A program made the translations under genes and the position numbers. The notes under the pieces are model-generated. The model was not told where the DNA came from. It saw nothing but the letters and a program-made list of their open reading frames with translations, and made no database searches. Below, piece after piece: positions 16,887 through 26,196 of a stretch of 64,000 nucleotides of DNA (positions within the stretch are counted from its first letter, which is position 1; each line of letters starts with the position of its first letter). Source of the DNA: an uncultured Christensenella sp. GTDB taxonomy: Bacteria > Bacillota > Clostridia > Christensenellales > Pumilibacteraceae. The DNA lies in contig CAJUGC010000001.1 of assembly GCA_910585955.1 (NCBI GenBank), positions 280,223 through 344,222 of the forward strand, read 5' to 3'.

Positions 16887-17561
16887 TTATCGTATTTTGA
16901 GCAATTCTTTCAGCTCCCGTTTTCGTTCGAGCGGAATGCGGAACGAGTCGCGACATTTTGAAATCGCCTTGCGCGTAACGAAGTCCGAGAATCTTCCCTC
17001 TTTAAGCGCGGCGTAGACCTTGTCGTAAAAGTGCACGGCGGCAATCGACAAGCCCCAAGCTATCGCCATATCGACATAGTATCTTCCCTCTTTTACGGAC
17101 GCGTATCTGTCGATAACGCCGTCGATATGCGCTTCGTCTAAATAATTAAACAACGCGACGGCCGCGAACCGAGCGTGATATTCTCGTATGTCCTTTAAAT
17201 ACACGTCGATATACGCAAGACTCTCCTCTCTTTCCTTTTTAAGCGCTTTCATGCCGCTTATAGGCGAATCTATCGCTGCCCAGCAGTCTACGAAATCGAG
17301 ATAGCGCGGAAGTTTATCGAACAACCCTTTTGCCGTAGACTCTGCTTTTCCGAGTGTAAAACCGTAAACGAGAACTTCTTCGTAGTAATGCGGCACACAG
17401 TTCAAATAGTCGTCCTCCGCCTGTTTTGCGAGCTTCTTGACGATAGGCGTGCGCACTCCGAGCATCGGCATTTTCGTACCTACGATCTTTACGGAAAAAT
17501 CTCTGAACTTCTCCTCCGCGTTGTTTATAAGCTCTTGTCGTATTTCCGAAAAAGTCATCAT
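16887..17561 (-). CDS. DNA alkylation repair protein, AlkD-like HEAT-repeat glycosylase (224 aa)
   Basis: Helical repeat protein with the family start (VGTKMPMLGVRTPIVKKLAK, residues about 28-47), the DFVDCWAAIDSP segment corresponding to the conserved DNWAxCD region, and YYVDMAIAWGLSIA near the C-terminus. Family role: excision of alkylated purines by shielding DNA without base flipping. The start overlaps the degV stop (ATGATGA), with no clear SD of its own, so translation is probably coupled. Confidence 0.88.
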   Translation of the reverse strand: MMTFSEIRQELINNAEEKFRDFSVKIVGTKMPMLGVRTPIVKKLAKQAEDDYLNCVPHYYEEVLVYGFTLGKAESTAKGLFDKLPRYLDFVDCWAAIDSPISGMKALKKEREESLAYIDVYLKDIREYHARFAAVALFNYLDEAHIDGVIDRYASVKEGRYYVDMAIAWGLSIAAVHFYDKVYAALKEGRFSDFVTRKAISKCRDSFRIPLERKRELKELLKIR

Positions 17562-18364
17562 TCTATATAGGCAACGCCGAACGCTCCAAACCCCAAATGA
17601 ATGGACAGAACGGGACCGACTTCTCGAAGGTGTATTTTCGTTCCTGTGTGTTTTTCGCGCAAAAGGTCTATAAGGGGCGTTACGTCCACGTCGTTTCCCG
17701 ACCGCATGACGAAAATGCGGCGCGCTTTTGCGGGTACGGCTTCTGCAAGCGCCTTGCAGCGAGCCGCCACGCCGCGTACGTTCGTGATAAAGCGTATGCC
17801 GCCGCCGAGATTGAAAAGCGGTCGGGTATTAAGCGTCGTATTCGGCTTTTGCGACGCAATAAGCCTTCCGCCGCGCACGAGATTGTCTATGCCGTCTACT
17901 GTAAATATCGTGCCGATGCGCGAGCGCAATACGTCGAGATTGTGAACTATGCGGCTGAGTTCGAGTCCGCCTACCACCATGTTGACGGCTTCGTCAACGA
18001 GAAGATGTTGTCCTCCGTTAGTCGTCAGAGAATCGACTACGCTGATATTTCCGCCCACCTGACGAGCCGCCGAGCACGCCGAAGCGTAAGTTCCCGAAAG
18101 ACCGCCCGACATGAGTATGCAAAGTACGTCGTATCCCTTTTTGACAAGTGCGGAAAATGTATCTACGAATACGGAAAGAGTAGGCTGACTGGTCTTGGCC
18201 CGACCGCATTCGACGATTTTTTTAAAATCACCGTTCTCGCCTCTGTTCTTTTCCTCGTAGATCTTGCCGTCGCAAATGTACGAAAGCGGCACGGCATGAA
18301 CTCCTATTTTGGCGAGTTCCGCCGTCGAATAACCTGCGCTGCTGTCTGTCACTATTGCAATCAT
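17558..18364 (-). CDS. DegV family fatty-acid-binding protein (268 aa)
   Basis: Begins MIAIVTDSSAGYS and contains TSQPTLSVFVDTF and ILMSGGLSGTY, the segments that hold the fatty-acid carboxylate in DegV/FakB proteins. FakB-type proteins present exogenous fatty acids to a FakA kinase. The immediate position after the accA end of the fatty-acid operon fits lipid metabolism. A second DegV paralogue is at 40681. No fakA in the window. Confidence 0.9.
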   Translation of the reverse strand: MIAIVTDSSAGYSTAELAKIGVHAVPLSYICDGKIYEEKNRGENGDFKKIVECGRAKTSQPTLSVFVDTFSALVKKGYDVLCILMSGGLSGTYASACSAARQVGGNISVVDSLTTNGGQHLLVDEAVNMVVGGLELSRIVHNLDVLRSRIGTIFTVDGIDNLVRGGRLIASQKPNTTLNTRPLFNLGGGIRFITNVRGVAARCKALAEAVPAKARRIFVMRSGNDVDVTPLIDLLREKHTGTKIHLREVGPVLSIHLGFGAFGVAYIE

Positions 18365-18380
18365 ATCCTTATTCCCTATC

Positions 18381-19157
18381 CTATTTTATCTTTCGGAAAC
18401 GCTCGTAGCGCGCTTCCGTCAATTCCTCTGTTCCGACTTTGCTTTTCTCTTCGAAGAAAGCCGAAACGTCCGATTTAAGCCTTGCGAAAAATTCGTCGGA
18501 AAACCCGTTCTCCTCAAGCACTCTCTCCACGGCGCCGAGCGCTTTGAGATCGTCTGCAGTAAGCTTTAAACAGCTTGCCGCCTCTCTTACTTTCGACGAA
18601 TCCTTCCAAAGTATCGACGCGCAACCTTCGGGCGATATAACGGAATAGGTCGAAGTTTCGGTCATCCAAACCTCGTCCGCAGCGGCAAGACCCAACGCGC
18701 CGCCGCTTCCGCCCTCGCCTATGATGATCGAGAGCACGGGCGTCTTAAGCCCCATCATGCCTAGGATACTGCTTGCAATGGCTTCCGCCTGACCGCGTTC
18801 CTCCGCGCCTATGCCGCAGAACGCGCCCGCCGTATCGACAAAACACAGGACGGGACGACGGAATTTCTCCGCCTGCTTCATGAGGCGCATTGCCTTGCGA
18901 TAGCCCTCCGGGTTCGCATAGCCGAAGTTGCGGTCTACTTTCTCTTTCGTCTCTTTGCCTTTTTCTATACCTATGACTGTCACGGGTCTGCCGGAAAGTT
19001 CCGCCAGTCCGCCTACGACCGATCTGTCGTCGGCAAATCTTCTGTCTCCGTGAAGTTCGATAAAGTTTTCCGTAATTTTTTCGATATAGTCGAGCGCGGT
19101 GGGTCTGCCCTTTTCGCGGCTCTTCATGGCGATTTCGTATGCCGTAAGCTCACTCAT
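18381..19157 (-). CDS. accA: Acetyl-CoA carboxylase carboxyltransferase alpha subunit (258 aa)
   Basis: Transfers the carboxyl group from carboxybiotin to acetyl-CoA, with AccD. Seen: ELHGDRRFADDRSVVGGLA near the N-terminus and TPVLSIIIGEGGSGGALGLA forming the oxyanion/biotin site. Shorter than the about 320-residue E. coli protein, as in other Clostridia. The start overlaps the accD stop by 8 bp. Last gene of the nine-gene FASII/ACC operon. Confidence 0.95.
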   Translation of the reverse strand: MSELTAYEIAMKSREKGRPTALDYIEKITENFIELHGDRRFADDRSVVGGLAELSGRPVTVIGIEKGKETKEKVDRNFGYANPEGYRKAMRLMKQAEKFRRPVLCFVDTAGAFCGIGAEERGQAEAIASSILGMMGLKTPVLSIIIGEGGSGGALGLAAADEVWMTETSTYSVISPEGCASILWKDSSKVREAASCLKLTADDLKALGAVERVLEENGFSDEFFARLKSDVSAFFEEKSKVGTEELTEARYERFRKIK

Positions 19158-20025
19158 AATCCACCTCCGCCGCTCCGTGCATTTTAAGTATCTGCCCGAG
19201 CGTATCCTTTAATTTTCTTCTGTCGACTATCTTATCTATAAAGCCTTTTTTCAAGAGGAACTCCGCACGCTGGAAGTCGGCGGGAAGTTTCTGCTTTATC
19301 GTCTGTTCTATGACGCGAGGACCGGCAAACCCTATCAAAGCGTTCGGCTCGGCGATTATTATGTCCGCCTCGAAAGCGAACGACGCCGATACGCCGCCCG
19401 TCGTCGGGTCGGTAAGTACGCTTATATACAAAAGTCCTTTGTCCGAGTGTTTGAGCACAGCTCCCGACGTCTTTGCCATTTGCATGAGAGAGATTATTCC
19501 CTCCTGCATACGCGCGCCGCCCGAAAGAGCAAACCCTATGACGGGAAGATCGTGCTCGGTCGCGTATTCGAATGCGAGAGTTATTTTTTCGCCCGCCGCG
19601 CTTCCCATGCTACCCATCATAAAGCGGTAGTCCATGGCAAACGCAACGGCTTTTCTTTCGCAAACCGAAACCACGCCGCAGACGACGGCTTCCTTTTCCC
19701 CGCTCGCCTTTCTCGCCTTTTCGAGTTTAGCCTCGTAATCGGGAAAGCCGAGAGGATTTTCTCCCACGACGTCCGCAAACAGTTCCTCGAACTCTCCGCC
19801 GTCGGAAACGAGCTTAAGTCTGTCGCGCGCGCCGATCTTCATATGGCAGCCGCACTTCGCACAGACATACGCGCCGCTTTCGAGATCGTCGCTGAGTATC
19901 AGGCTTTTACACTTATCGCACTTTATCGCGGCCTTTTCGGGAACGGACGCGCTTGTCTCGTTCTCCTGCCCCTCGAGGGCGATTTTCGGCTTGCGAAAGA
20001 AGAATTTTCTTATATCGAAACCCAT
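19150..20025 (-). CDS. accD: Acetyl-CoA carboxylase carboxyltransferase beta subunit (291 aa)
   Basis: An N-terminal zinc ribbon is visible as CDKCKSLI (residues 36-39) and CAKCGCHM about 17 residues later, a four-cysteine CxxC pair. The carboxyltransferase core follows with GFALSGGARMQEGIISLMQM and PTTGGVSASFAFEADI. Forms a heterotetramer with AccA. The AGGAGG upstream is 13 bp from the ATG, slightly far. Operon position between accC and accA. Confidence 0.95.
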   Translation of the reverse strand: MGFDIRKFFFRKPKIALEGQENETSASVPEKAAIKCDKCKSLILSDDLESGAYVCAKCGCHMKIGARDRLKLVSDGGEFEELFADVVGENPLGFPDYEAKLEKARKASGEKEAVVCGVVSVCERKAVAFAMDYRFMMGSMGSAAGEKITLAFEYATEHDLPVIGFALSGGARMQEGIISLMQMAKTSGAVLKHSDKGLLYISVLTDPTTGGVSASFAFEADIIIAEPNALIGFAGPRVIEQTIKQKLPADFQRAEFLLKKGFIDKIVDRRKLKDTLGQILKMHGAAEVDYE

Positions 20026-20100
20026 TTTATGACTTCAACCTCCTGTCACAAAATATCTTTGAAAGTGCAGCCGAACATAAAACGTGCGACCGCAAGGAAG

Positions 20101-21480
20101 TTAATCTCCGCTTCCGAAAAGCGCGCCTTCTCCGCGCTCCGCGGCTTTCATTTCCTTTTCTATCGTATCGGTGTAGTACTTTCCGCTTATAAATTTTTCG
20201 TCGGTAATAAGCGCTTCGGCAAGCTCGGCGTTCGTATTCACGCCCTCTATAACAAGCTCGCACAACGCGGCTTGCATTTTGCGAATCGCCTCGTTTCTGT
20301 CACGGGCGCAGACAACGAGCTTTCCAAGCAGCGAGTCGTAGTACGGCGGAATCGTATAGTCCTGATAGATCGCCGTATCGAAGCGCACCCACGGTCCGCC
20401 GGGGATATGCAAGAGCGTGACCTTGCCGCACGACGGACGGAAGTTATTTTTGTAGTCCTCGGAGTTTATGCGGCACTCTATCGCACAGCCGTGAAGTCTG
20501 ACGTCGGTCTGCTTGTAGACAAGAGACATTCCCGCCGCTATTCTTATCTGCCACTTGACTATATCGATATTGGACACATATTCGGTTACGGAGTGCTCGA
20601 CTTGAAGACGAGTATTCATCTCCATAAAGTAAAAGCTATTCTTTTTGTCGAGCAGATATTCTATCGTACCCGCGTTCGTATAACCGACCGCTTTTACGGC
20701 TTTTACCGTCACTTCGCGCATTTTTTTGCGCACGGACTCGGGCATGACGACGCACGGGCTTTCCTCGACGAGCTTTTGGTTCTTTCTCTGAAGCGAGCAG
20801 TCTCTTTCGCCGAGCGTAATTATTCCGCCGTTCTCATCGGCAAGCACCTGCATTTCGACGTGCTTGACCTGCGTCAGATATTTTTCCATGTAAAGCGCGG
20901 CGTTCCCGAAAGAACTTCTCGCTTCGGCTTGCGCCGTCTTTACGGCGTTTTCAAGCTCTTCGGGCTTATTGACTATGCGTATGCCCTTGCCTCCGCCGCC
21001 CGACGCCGCCTTTACGATGACGGGATAGCCTATCTTTTCCGCAGCTTTTGCCGCTTGTTCTATGCTTTCGATGCTGTCTATGCCGGGGACAATGGGGACG
21101 CCCGCCGCACGCATGGTCTTTCGCGCCTCGTCCTTGTTTCCCATCTTTTCTATTATGCGCCAATCGGGACCTATGAACTTAAGATTACATTCCTCGCAAA
21201 GTTTGGCAAACTTCGGGTTTTCCGAAAGCATACCGTATCCGGGATGTACCGCCTGGCAACCGCAGCCGACGGCTACGTCTATAAGCGCCGTCATATTCAA
21301 GTAGCTGTCCTTGAGCATTGCGGGACCTATGCAATAGCTCTCGTCGGCAAGATTGACGTGCAGAGCGTCTCTGTCGGCTTCGGAATAGACTGCGACCGTC
21401 GATATACCCATTTCCTTGCACGCACGAATTATACGGACGGCTATTTCGCCGCGGTTGGCAATCAAAATTTTGGTAAACAC
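20101..21480 (-). CDS. accC: Biotin carboxylase (459 aa)
   Basis: ATP-grasp enzyme that carboxylates biotin on AccB. Start is GTG with AGAGG before it: FTKILIANRGEIAVRIIRAC. Other motifs: VHPGYGMLSEN, KAASGGGGKGIR (glycine-rich ATP loop) and FYFMEMNTRLQVEHSVTE (catalytic). Full family length. Twelve bases separate it from accB. Confidence 0.96.
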   Translation of the reverse strand: MFTKILIANRGEIAVRIIRACKEMGISTVAVYSEADRDALHVNLADESYCIGPAMLKDSYLNMTALIDVAVGCGCQAVHPGYGMLSENPKFAKLCEECNLKFIGPDWRIIEKMGNKDEARKTMRAAGVPIVPGIDSIESIEQAAKAAEKIGYPVIVKAASGGGGKGIRIVNKPEELENAVKTAQAEARSSFGNAALYMEKYLTQVKHVEMQVLADENGGIITLGERDCSLQRKNQKLVEESPCVVMPESVRKKMREVTVKAVKAVGYTNAGTIEYLLDKKNSFYFMEMNTRLQVEHSVTEYVSNIDIVKWQIRIAAGMSLVYKQTDVRLHGCAIECRINSEDYKNNFRPSCGKVTLLHIPGGPWVRFDTAIYQDYTIPPYYDSLLGKLVVCARDRNEAIRKMQAALCELVIEGVNTNAELAEALITDEKFISGKYYTDTIEKEMKAAERGEGALFGSGD

Positions 21481-21492
21481 TGCGAACCTCTA

Positions 21493-21978
21493 TCAAAAAA
21501 TGCGAAACAGCACTTGTCCGAACTCGACAAGCGAACCGTTCTCTACGCAGACCTCGACGACTTCTCCGTCGCGCTCGGCAACCACTTCGTTCATGAGCTT
21601 CATCGCCTCTATAAGACACAACGTGTCGCCCTTCTTTACCTTGTCTCCTTTCTGAACATACGGCGCGCTGTCTGGATCGGGCGCGGCATAGAAAATGCCG
21701 ACCATCGGAGATTTTACTTCGCCCACGAGATTGTAGTCGAGCACGCCTTCGTCCGTCTTTGCGGGCGCTTCCTTACCGTCCGGCAAGACCGTCTCTTCGG
21801 GCGCTACCGCTTTTATCGCAGCCGTAGGGCTTCCCCCAGGCACGACAACGGTATTTCCGCCCGACTTTTCCACTTTGACGGAAAACGTATTTACTCCGTC
21901 GCTTTCGCTTACTTCGAGCTTAGCCGCGTCGCTGTGCTCGAAGATAGACATTATGCTTTTTAACTGTTTAAGATCCAT
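21493..21978 (-). CDS. accB: Biotin carboxyl carrier protein (161 aa)
   Basis: C-terminal biotinyl domain with EAMKLMNE, the Lys being the biotin site, preceded by VKSPMVGIFY. The middle is an Ala/Pro/Lys-rich linker and the N-terminus a helical segment (LKQLKSIMSIFEHSD). AGGAGGT lies 14 bp before the ATG. In many Clostridia fabZ sits between accB and accC; here they are adjacent. Confidence 0.95.
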   Translation of the reverse strand: MDLKQLKSIMSIFEHSDAAKLEVSESDGVNTFSVKVEKSGGNTVVVPGGSPTAAIKAVAPEETVLPDGKEAPAKTDEGVLDYNLVGEVKSPMVGIFYAAPDPDSAPYVQKGDKVKKGDTLCLIEAMKLMNEVVAERDGEVVEVCVENGSLVEFGQVLFRIF

Positions 21979-22071
21979 ATTGCTTTAATACGACCTCCTA
22001 TGTTTTCGATTTGAAAAATTATTATCTTATTCGAATGGCATTTCAACCCGTTTTGGCTCCCCTCAAACAAA

Positions 22072-22191
22072 GGCGGATTAGATGCGAGCAGTTCGAGGAA
22101 GGCGCGGATTTCGCGCAGGAAATGTACTACTGCGTACATGACCAAGCGAAAACGCAAGCCTGACAATGAAATGCGAAGTATATAAGCCGCC
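22072..22191 (-). repeat. Structured intergenic repeat, type B (copy 1)
   Basis: Terminal stem GGCGGATTA with TAAGCCGCC, inner pairing TTTCGC/GCGAAA and a central ATGTAC-TACTGC-GTACAT hairpin. On the minus strand it begins two bases after the fabF stop codon. Shares most of its inner sequence with the copy at 23874-23998. Confidence 0.65.
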
Positions 22192-22193
22192 GA

Positions 22194-23423
22194 TTAGATG
22201 CGTTTGAAGGCAAGACACCCGTTATGCCCACCGAATCCGAGAGAACTGCTGAGGGCGAAAGTCTTTTGAACTTTTACGGCGACATTGGGGGTTATGTCGA
22301 GATCGCACTCATCGTCCTTGACTTTGTAATTTATCGTGGGCGGGATAACTCCGTCCTTGAGCGCCATGACGCTCGCAATTGCCTCGACCGCGCCTGCCGC
22401 GCCGAGCATATGTCCCGTCATGGATTTCGTCGAGCTTACTTTAAGCTTGTATGCTCCTTCTCCGAAAACGCGCTTTAATGCCGCCGTTTCCGTCTTGTCG
22501 TTAAGCGCCGTGCCCGTGCCGTGAGCGTTCACATACACATCGCCTGCGTCTTTTATACCCGCTTCCTTTGCCGCAAGCTCTATGGCGCGAGCGCTGCTCG
22601 TCGCCTCGGGATTGGGCGCCGTCATATGGTATGCGTCGTTCGTATTGCCGTAGCCCGCAAGTTCCGCATAGATCTTTGCGCCGCGCGCCACTGCGTGCTC
22701 GTATTCCTCGAGTACGAGTACGCCGCTGCCCTCGCCCATAACGAAGCCGCCGCGCTCCTTATCGAACGGGAGAGACGCTCTGTCCTTGTCGGTCGAGAAC
22801 GACAGAGCCATACACGAAATGAAGCCTCCCACCGAAAGCGGATTTACCGCGGCTTCGCTTCCGCCAGCGACTATCGCGTCGGCATATCCGTGCTTTATCG
22901 CCCTGTACGCCTCGCCTATCGCATTCGTAGAGGTTGCGCAAGCCGTGACTACGGGGAGGGACGGGCCTTCGCACTTATGGCGCATGGCAACCGTGCCGCT
23001 CGCCATGTTTACGATCATCATGGGAACAAAGAACGGAGAGATCTTTTTCACCCCGCCTTCGAGCAGTTTCGAATGTTCGGTCATGAGCGTTGTAATACCG
23101 CCTATACCGCTGCCGAGATATACTCCGTAACGCTCGGGCGCAATGTTTCCGTCTATACCGCTGTCGGCAATCGCCTGCTCCGCCGCCGCAACCGCGTACT
23201 GCGTAAACAGATCCATTTTACGCGAAACGCCCTTCGGCATATCGAAAGCGGCGGGGTCGAAGCCCTTGACCTCGGCGGCAAGCGTCGCCTTGAAATCGGT
23301 AAGGTCGAAGCGGGTTATGCGGTCTATACCGTTTTTGCCCTCTTTCATTGCCTGCCAGGTCTCGCCTGCGGACAGTCCTATGGGCGTAATAGCGCCCATT
23401 CCCGTAACTACAACTCTTCTCAT
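22194..23423 (-). CDS. fabF: 3-oxoacyl-ACP synthase II (409 aa)
   Basis: Condenses malonyl-ACP with acyl-ACP in chain elongation. Catalytic Cys in VVTACATSTNAI, His in VNAHGTGTALND and His in KSMTGHMLGAAGA. Starts MRRVVVTGMGAITPIG; a second ATG two codons earlier is possible but only 4 bp from AGGAG. About 570 bp of repeats and hairpins separate it from fabG. Confidence 0.95.
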   Translation of the reverse strand: MRRVVVTGMGAITPIGLSAGETWQAMKEGKNGIDRITRFDLTDFKATLAAEVKGFDPAAFDMPKGVSRKMDLFTQYAVAAAEQAIADSGIDGNIAPERYGVYLGSGIGGITTLMTEHSKLLEGGVKKISPFFVPMMIVNMASGTVAMRHKCEGPSLPVVTACATSTNAIGEAYRAIKHGYADAIVAGGSEAAVNPLSVGGFISCMALSFSTDKDRASLPFDKERGGFVMGEGSGVLVLEEYEHAVARGAKIYAELAGYGNTNDAYHMTAPNPEATSSARAIELAAKEAGIKDAGDVYVNAHGTGTALNDKTETAALKRVFGEGAYKLKVSSTKSMTGHMLGAAGAVEAIASVMALKDGVIPPTINYKVKDDECDLDITPNVAVKVQKTFALSSSLGFGGHNGCLAFKRI

Positions 23424-23439
23424 AGACATATATCTCCTA

Positions 23440-23873
23440 TACTTACTTTTTTCGAAAAAGTAACAAAACGACTTGTTTTGCCCTGCGACAATATGCTTTT
23501 TTTCGCGCAAAGAGCATTGCGTTTTTTGCCTTTTGCGCCTTTTTTCGAAAAGCCGCGGAAAATGTTACTGCGCCTTTTTTCGAAAAGGCGCCCAAAAAAG
23601 ACAAAAGGCGGGGAACTTTCGACTGTTCCCCTTCCTTTTGAATCCTTCCCCTTTAAACGACTTAGGGCTCACGCCCTAAGAACCCTTTTTAAAGGTTTGG
23701 AATAAAAATAAAAGAAGTAACAGCGTTTTTAAGAATAACAATCCCCTCAGTCGCCTATCGGCGACAGCTCCCCCTACTACGGGGAGCCTTTTTAGAGGTT
23801 TAAGCGCGAGTCCTCTGACGGCTTAGATGCGAGCGAGACGGACAGCCGAAGCTTCGCTTATTTCCTGTCGGCT
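23440..23873. repeat. Composite of palindromic units between fabG and fabF
   Basis: No gene. It contains hairpins TTACTTTTTTCG/CGAAAAAGTAA (about 23443), GGGGAACTTTCGACTGTTCCCC (about 23609), CTTAGGGCTCACGCCCTAAG (about 23662), a CAATCCCCTCAGTC element ending in GCTCCCC/GGGGAGC plus T5 (23739-23802), and an isolated left arm of the type A repeat (23812-23852) whose first 30 bases equal those at 33866. Confidence 0.6.
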
Positions 23874-23998
23874 CTGAGAGCTTAGAAACGAGTTAGGCAA
23901 GGCAGGCGCGGATTTCGTGCAGGGAGTGTACTAATAACGTACACGACCAAACGAAAACGCAAGCCTAACGCAGCATAACGACGTTTATAAGCTCTCAG
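23874..23998 (-). repeat. Structured intergenic repeat, type B (copy 2)
   Basis: Perfect 11-bp terminal stem CTGAGAGCTTA/TAAGCTCTCAG, second stem GTTAGGC/GCCTAAC and central hairpin GTGTAC-TAATAAC-GTACAC. The fabG stop codon (TGA, 23995-23997) lies inside the terminal stem. Confidence 0.7.
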
Positions 23999-24735
23999 AT
24001 ATAGAGTCCGCCGTCGATTTTTATGACCTCCCCCGTAATATACGCCGCCATATCGGACAATAAAAAGACCGCAAGGTGCGCGACCTCTTCGGGAGCGCCG
24101 ATACGGGCAAGCGGAACGGAGGCGGTTATCGCCTGCTGCTGCGCTTCGGTGAGCTTAGCCGTCATGTCCGTACCTATAAATCCGGGCGCAATCGCATTGC
24201 AGGTAACGCCGCGCGAAGCAAGCTCCTTTGCGACGGACTTCGTAAGCCCGACGACGCCCGCTTTGGACGCCGCATAGTTGGCTTGACCGGCATTGCCCAT
24301 GAGTCCCACGACGGACGAAAGGTTGACTATTCGTCCCTTTCTCGCCCTAATCATAAGCGACGAAACGTGTTTAATCATATTAAACGTGCCTTTGAGATTG
24401 ACGGAAAGCACTCTGTCGTAGTCATCTTCGCTCATACGAAGAAGCAGTTTGTCCGACGTAACGCCCGCATTGTTGACAAGTCCGTCTATGGAGCCCATGT
24501 CCTTTGCCGCCGCTTCGACGACCGTCTTTGCGGCATTAAAGTCGGCAACGTCGAGCTTGTAGACCCACGCCTTCGCGCCGATCTTTTCGACCTCGCTTTT
24601 CGTCTCGTTTGCCGCAACGTCGTTTCCCGCATAGACAATGCCGACGTTTCCGCCGCATCTAGCTATTTCGATACAGATCGCTCTGCCAATGCCGCGACTG
24701 CCGCCCGTGACAAGATAATTACCGTTCAGCGTCAT
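23995..24735 (-). CDS. fabG: 3-oxoacyl-ACP reductase (246 aa)
   Basis: NADPH-dependent short-chain dehydrogenase for the first reduction of each elongation cycle. GGSRGIGRAI binds the cofactor; VNNAGVT, the serine in LSSVVGLMG and YAASKAG give the catalytic Ser-Tyr-Lys set. SD AAGGAG. Its stop codon is embedded in the type B repeat stem. Confidence 0.96.
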   Translation of the reverse strand: MTLNGNYLVTGGSRGIGRAICIEIARCGGNVGIVYAGNDVAANETKSEVEKIGAKAWVYKLDVADFNAAKTVVEAAAKDMGSIDGLVNNAGVTSDKLLLRMSEDDYDRVLSVNLKGTFNMIKHVSSLMIRARKGRIVNLSSVVGLMGNAGQANYAASKAGVVGLTKSVAKELASRGVTCNAIAPGFIGTDMTAKLTEAQQQAITASVPLARIGAPEEVAHLAVFLLSDMAAYITGEVIKIDGGLYI

Positions 24736-24762
24736 GAAATTTCTCCTTAAGCTGTTTTTGCC

Positions 24763-25611
24763 TTAACGAATTTTGGCTATAAGCCCCGTAAGTACGTTTC
24801 CCGGACCGACTTCGACAAACTCATCGACACCCGCCGCAAGCATATTGCGCACGGTGTCCGTAAATCTTACGGGCGAGCAGACCTGCTTATACAAAAGCGC
24901 CTTTCTCGCCTTTTCGTCGCCCTCGTAAGGCATAGCCGTAAGATTTGCGTACACGGGCATTTTCGGTTCTTTAAAGCTCATTTTTTCGAGAGCCTTTTCG
25001 AGACCGACGCTCGCTTCCCTCATAAAAGGACAGTGGAATGCTCCCGATACTTTCAAAGGAATAGCTCTTCCGCCGCCGCTTTTCACCGCAGCGAGAAACT
25101 CCGAAGAAGAGTTCTCCCCAACGGCGACGACGGTCTGAAGCGGAGCATTGTAATTGACCGCCCAACAGTCCGCAAGCCCGCCGGCGAGAGCCTCGACCTT
25201 TTCGGGCTCGAGACCTATGACGGCGATCATTTTTCCGCCGTGCTCTTTGCACGCCTTGTCCATCAGACGAGCGCGCGTGTCGATAAGCTCGAAGCCGTCC
25301 TCGACGGACAATGCGCCCGCATACACGAGCGCGGGAATTTCGCCGACGGAAAAGCCGCAGACCGCTTCGGGCGCTCCGCTCTCTTCCTCTGCTTTATAAG
25401 CATATGCAAGGTCGGCGAGAAACATCGCGGGCTGCGTGTTTATCGTCCTGTTGAGCTCGTCCTGCTCGCCGCCGAGCATTAAATCGACTATTCCCTTTCG
25501 CTTGCTCTCGGCGATCTCGAACAGCTCCTTAACGCGCTTAATATGCTTAGCGTAGCTTGCCATGCCGACTTTCTGCGCGCCTTGACCTGCGAACATGAAT
25601 GCCTTGGTCAT
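24763..25611 (-). CDS. fabD: Malonyl-CoA:ACP transacylase (282 aa)
   Basis: Loads malonyl groups onto ACP. Nucleophile elbow GFSVGEIPAL, catalytic His in SGAFHCPFM, and N-terminal FMFAGQGAQKVGM. Start MTKAF is chosen over an in-frame ATG 13 codons earlier, because the family begins here and GGAG lies 10 bp upstream. Confidence 0.95.
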   Translation of the reverse strand: MTKAFMFAGQGAQKVGMASYAKHIKRVKELFEIAESKRKGIVDLMLGGEQDELNRTINTQPAMFLADLAYAYKAEEESGAPEAVCGFSVGEIPALVYAGALSVEDGFELIDTRARLMDKACKEHGGKMIAVIGLEPEKVEALAGGLADCWAVNYNAPLQTVVAVGENSSSEFLAAVKSGGGRAIPLKVSGAFHCPFMREASVGLEKALEKMSFKEPKMPVYANLTAMPYEGDEKARKALLYKQVCSPVRFTDTVRNMLAAGVDEFVEVGPGNVLTGLIAKIR

Positions 25612-25732
25612 TATATCTTTCTCCGAATCCGATTCCGAACGGACACTCATCGCCGTATGCGGACTGTCTGTTCGTTTGGTTTGCCTATTATTAAAGGCTG
25701 TTTTTTCGATAAATCCACTCTACCAGTAAAGT

Positions 25733-25848
25733 CGTAGTTGCGCCTAAGACGGGCAACAGGCGACAAGCCGAGCGGGTTGTTGTACACACTCGTACTGCGC
25801 CCGCTCGGCGAGGAGCACATAGCTCGTATTAGGCGATAAATACGGATT
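25733..25848 (-). repeat. Structured intergenic repeat, type A (copy 3, complete)
   Basis: Outer stem GCCTAAGACG/CGTATTAGGC (9 of 10 pairs) and a perfect 10-bp inner stem GCCGAGCGGG/CCCGCTCGGC closing on a TTGTTGTAC...GTAC loop. On the minus strand it follows the acpP stop within a few bases. Confidence 0.7.
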
Positions 25849-25854
25849 TACGAT

Positions 25855-26076
25855 TTACGCTTTAAGTTCGTCTATCTTGGCTACAAGCTCGCCCACAGTG
25901 TTGACTACGAGGTCGTCGCCGAGTTCCACGCCGAACTTTTCCTCTACCTGCATCATGAGCTCAACCTTGTCGAGCGAGTCGAAGCCGATGTCGTCGAAAG
26001 TCGTCTCCGCCGTGAGCGCAATGTCCTCGCCCTTGTAATCGTCCACGATCTCCTTAAGTGCCACTAATGTATCCAT
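25855..26076 (-). CDS. acpP: Acyl carrier protein (73 aa)
   Basis: Four-helix carrier of acyl chains; GFDSLDKVELMM contains the serine that receives phosphopantetheine. Strongly acidic, normal length. AAAGGAG precedes the start. It is separated from fabD by a type A repeat and from fabH by 120 bp in which I see no further gene. Confidence 0.97.
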   Translation of the reverse strand: MDTLVALKEIVDDYKGEDIALTAETTFDDIGFDSLDKVELMMQVEEKFGVELGDDLVVNTVGELVAKIDELKA

Positions 26077-26196
26077 AATATAATCTCCTTTTCCCTTTCG
26101 GGGTTATGATTTGTTTAAATTCCGACAGCAACTCACTACAACTCGCCGCAATTGAACCATACAAGCGATCTTGTAAGAAGCCATGTCTACCTTACT

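Noticed and set aside
19447..21963. 838-codon open frame on the plus strand
   Set aside because: It lies antisense to accD, accC and accB, whose motifs are all intact on the minus strand.
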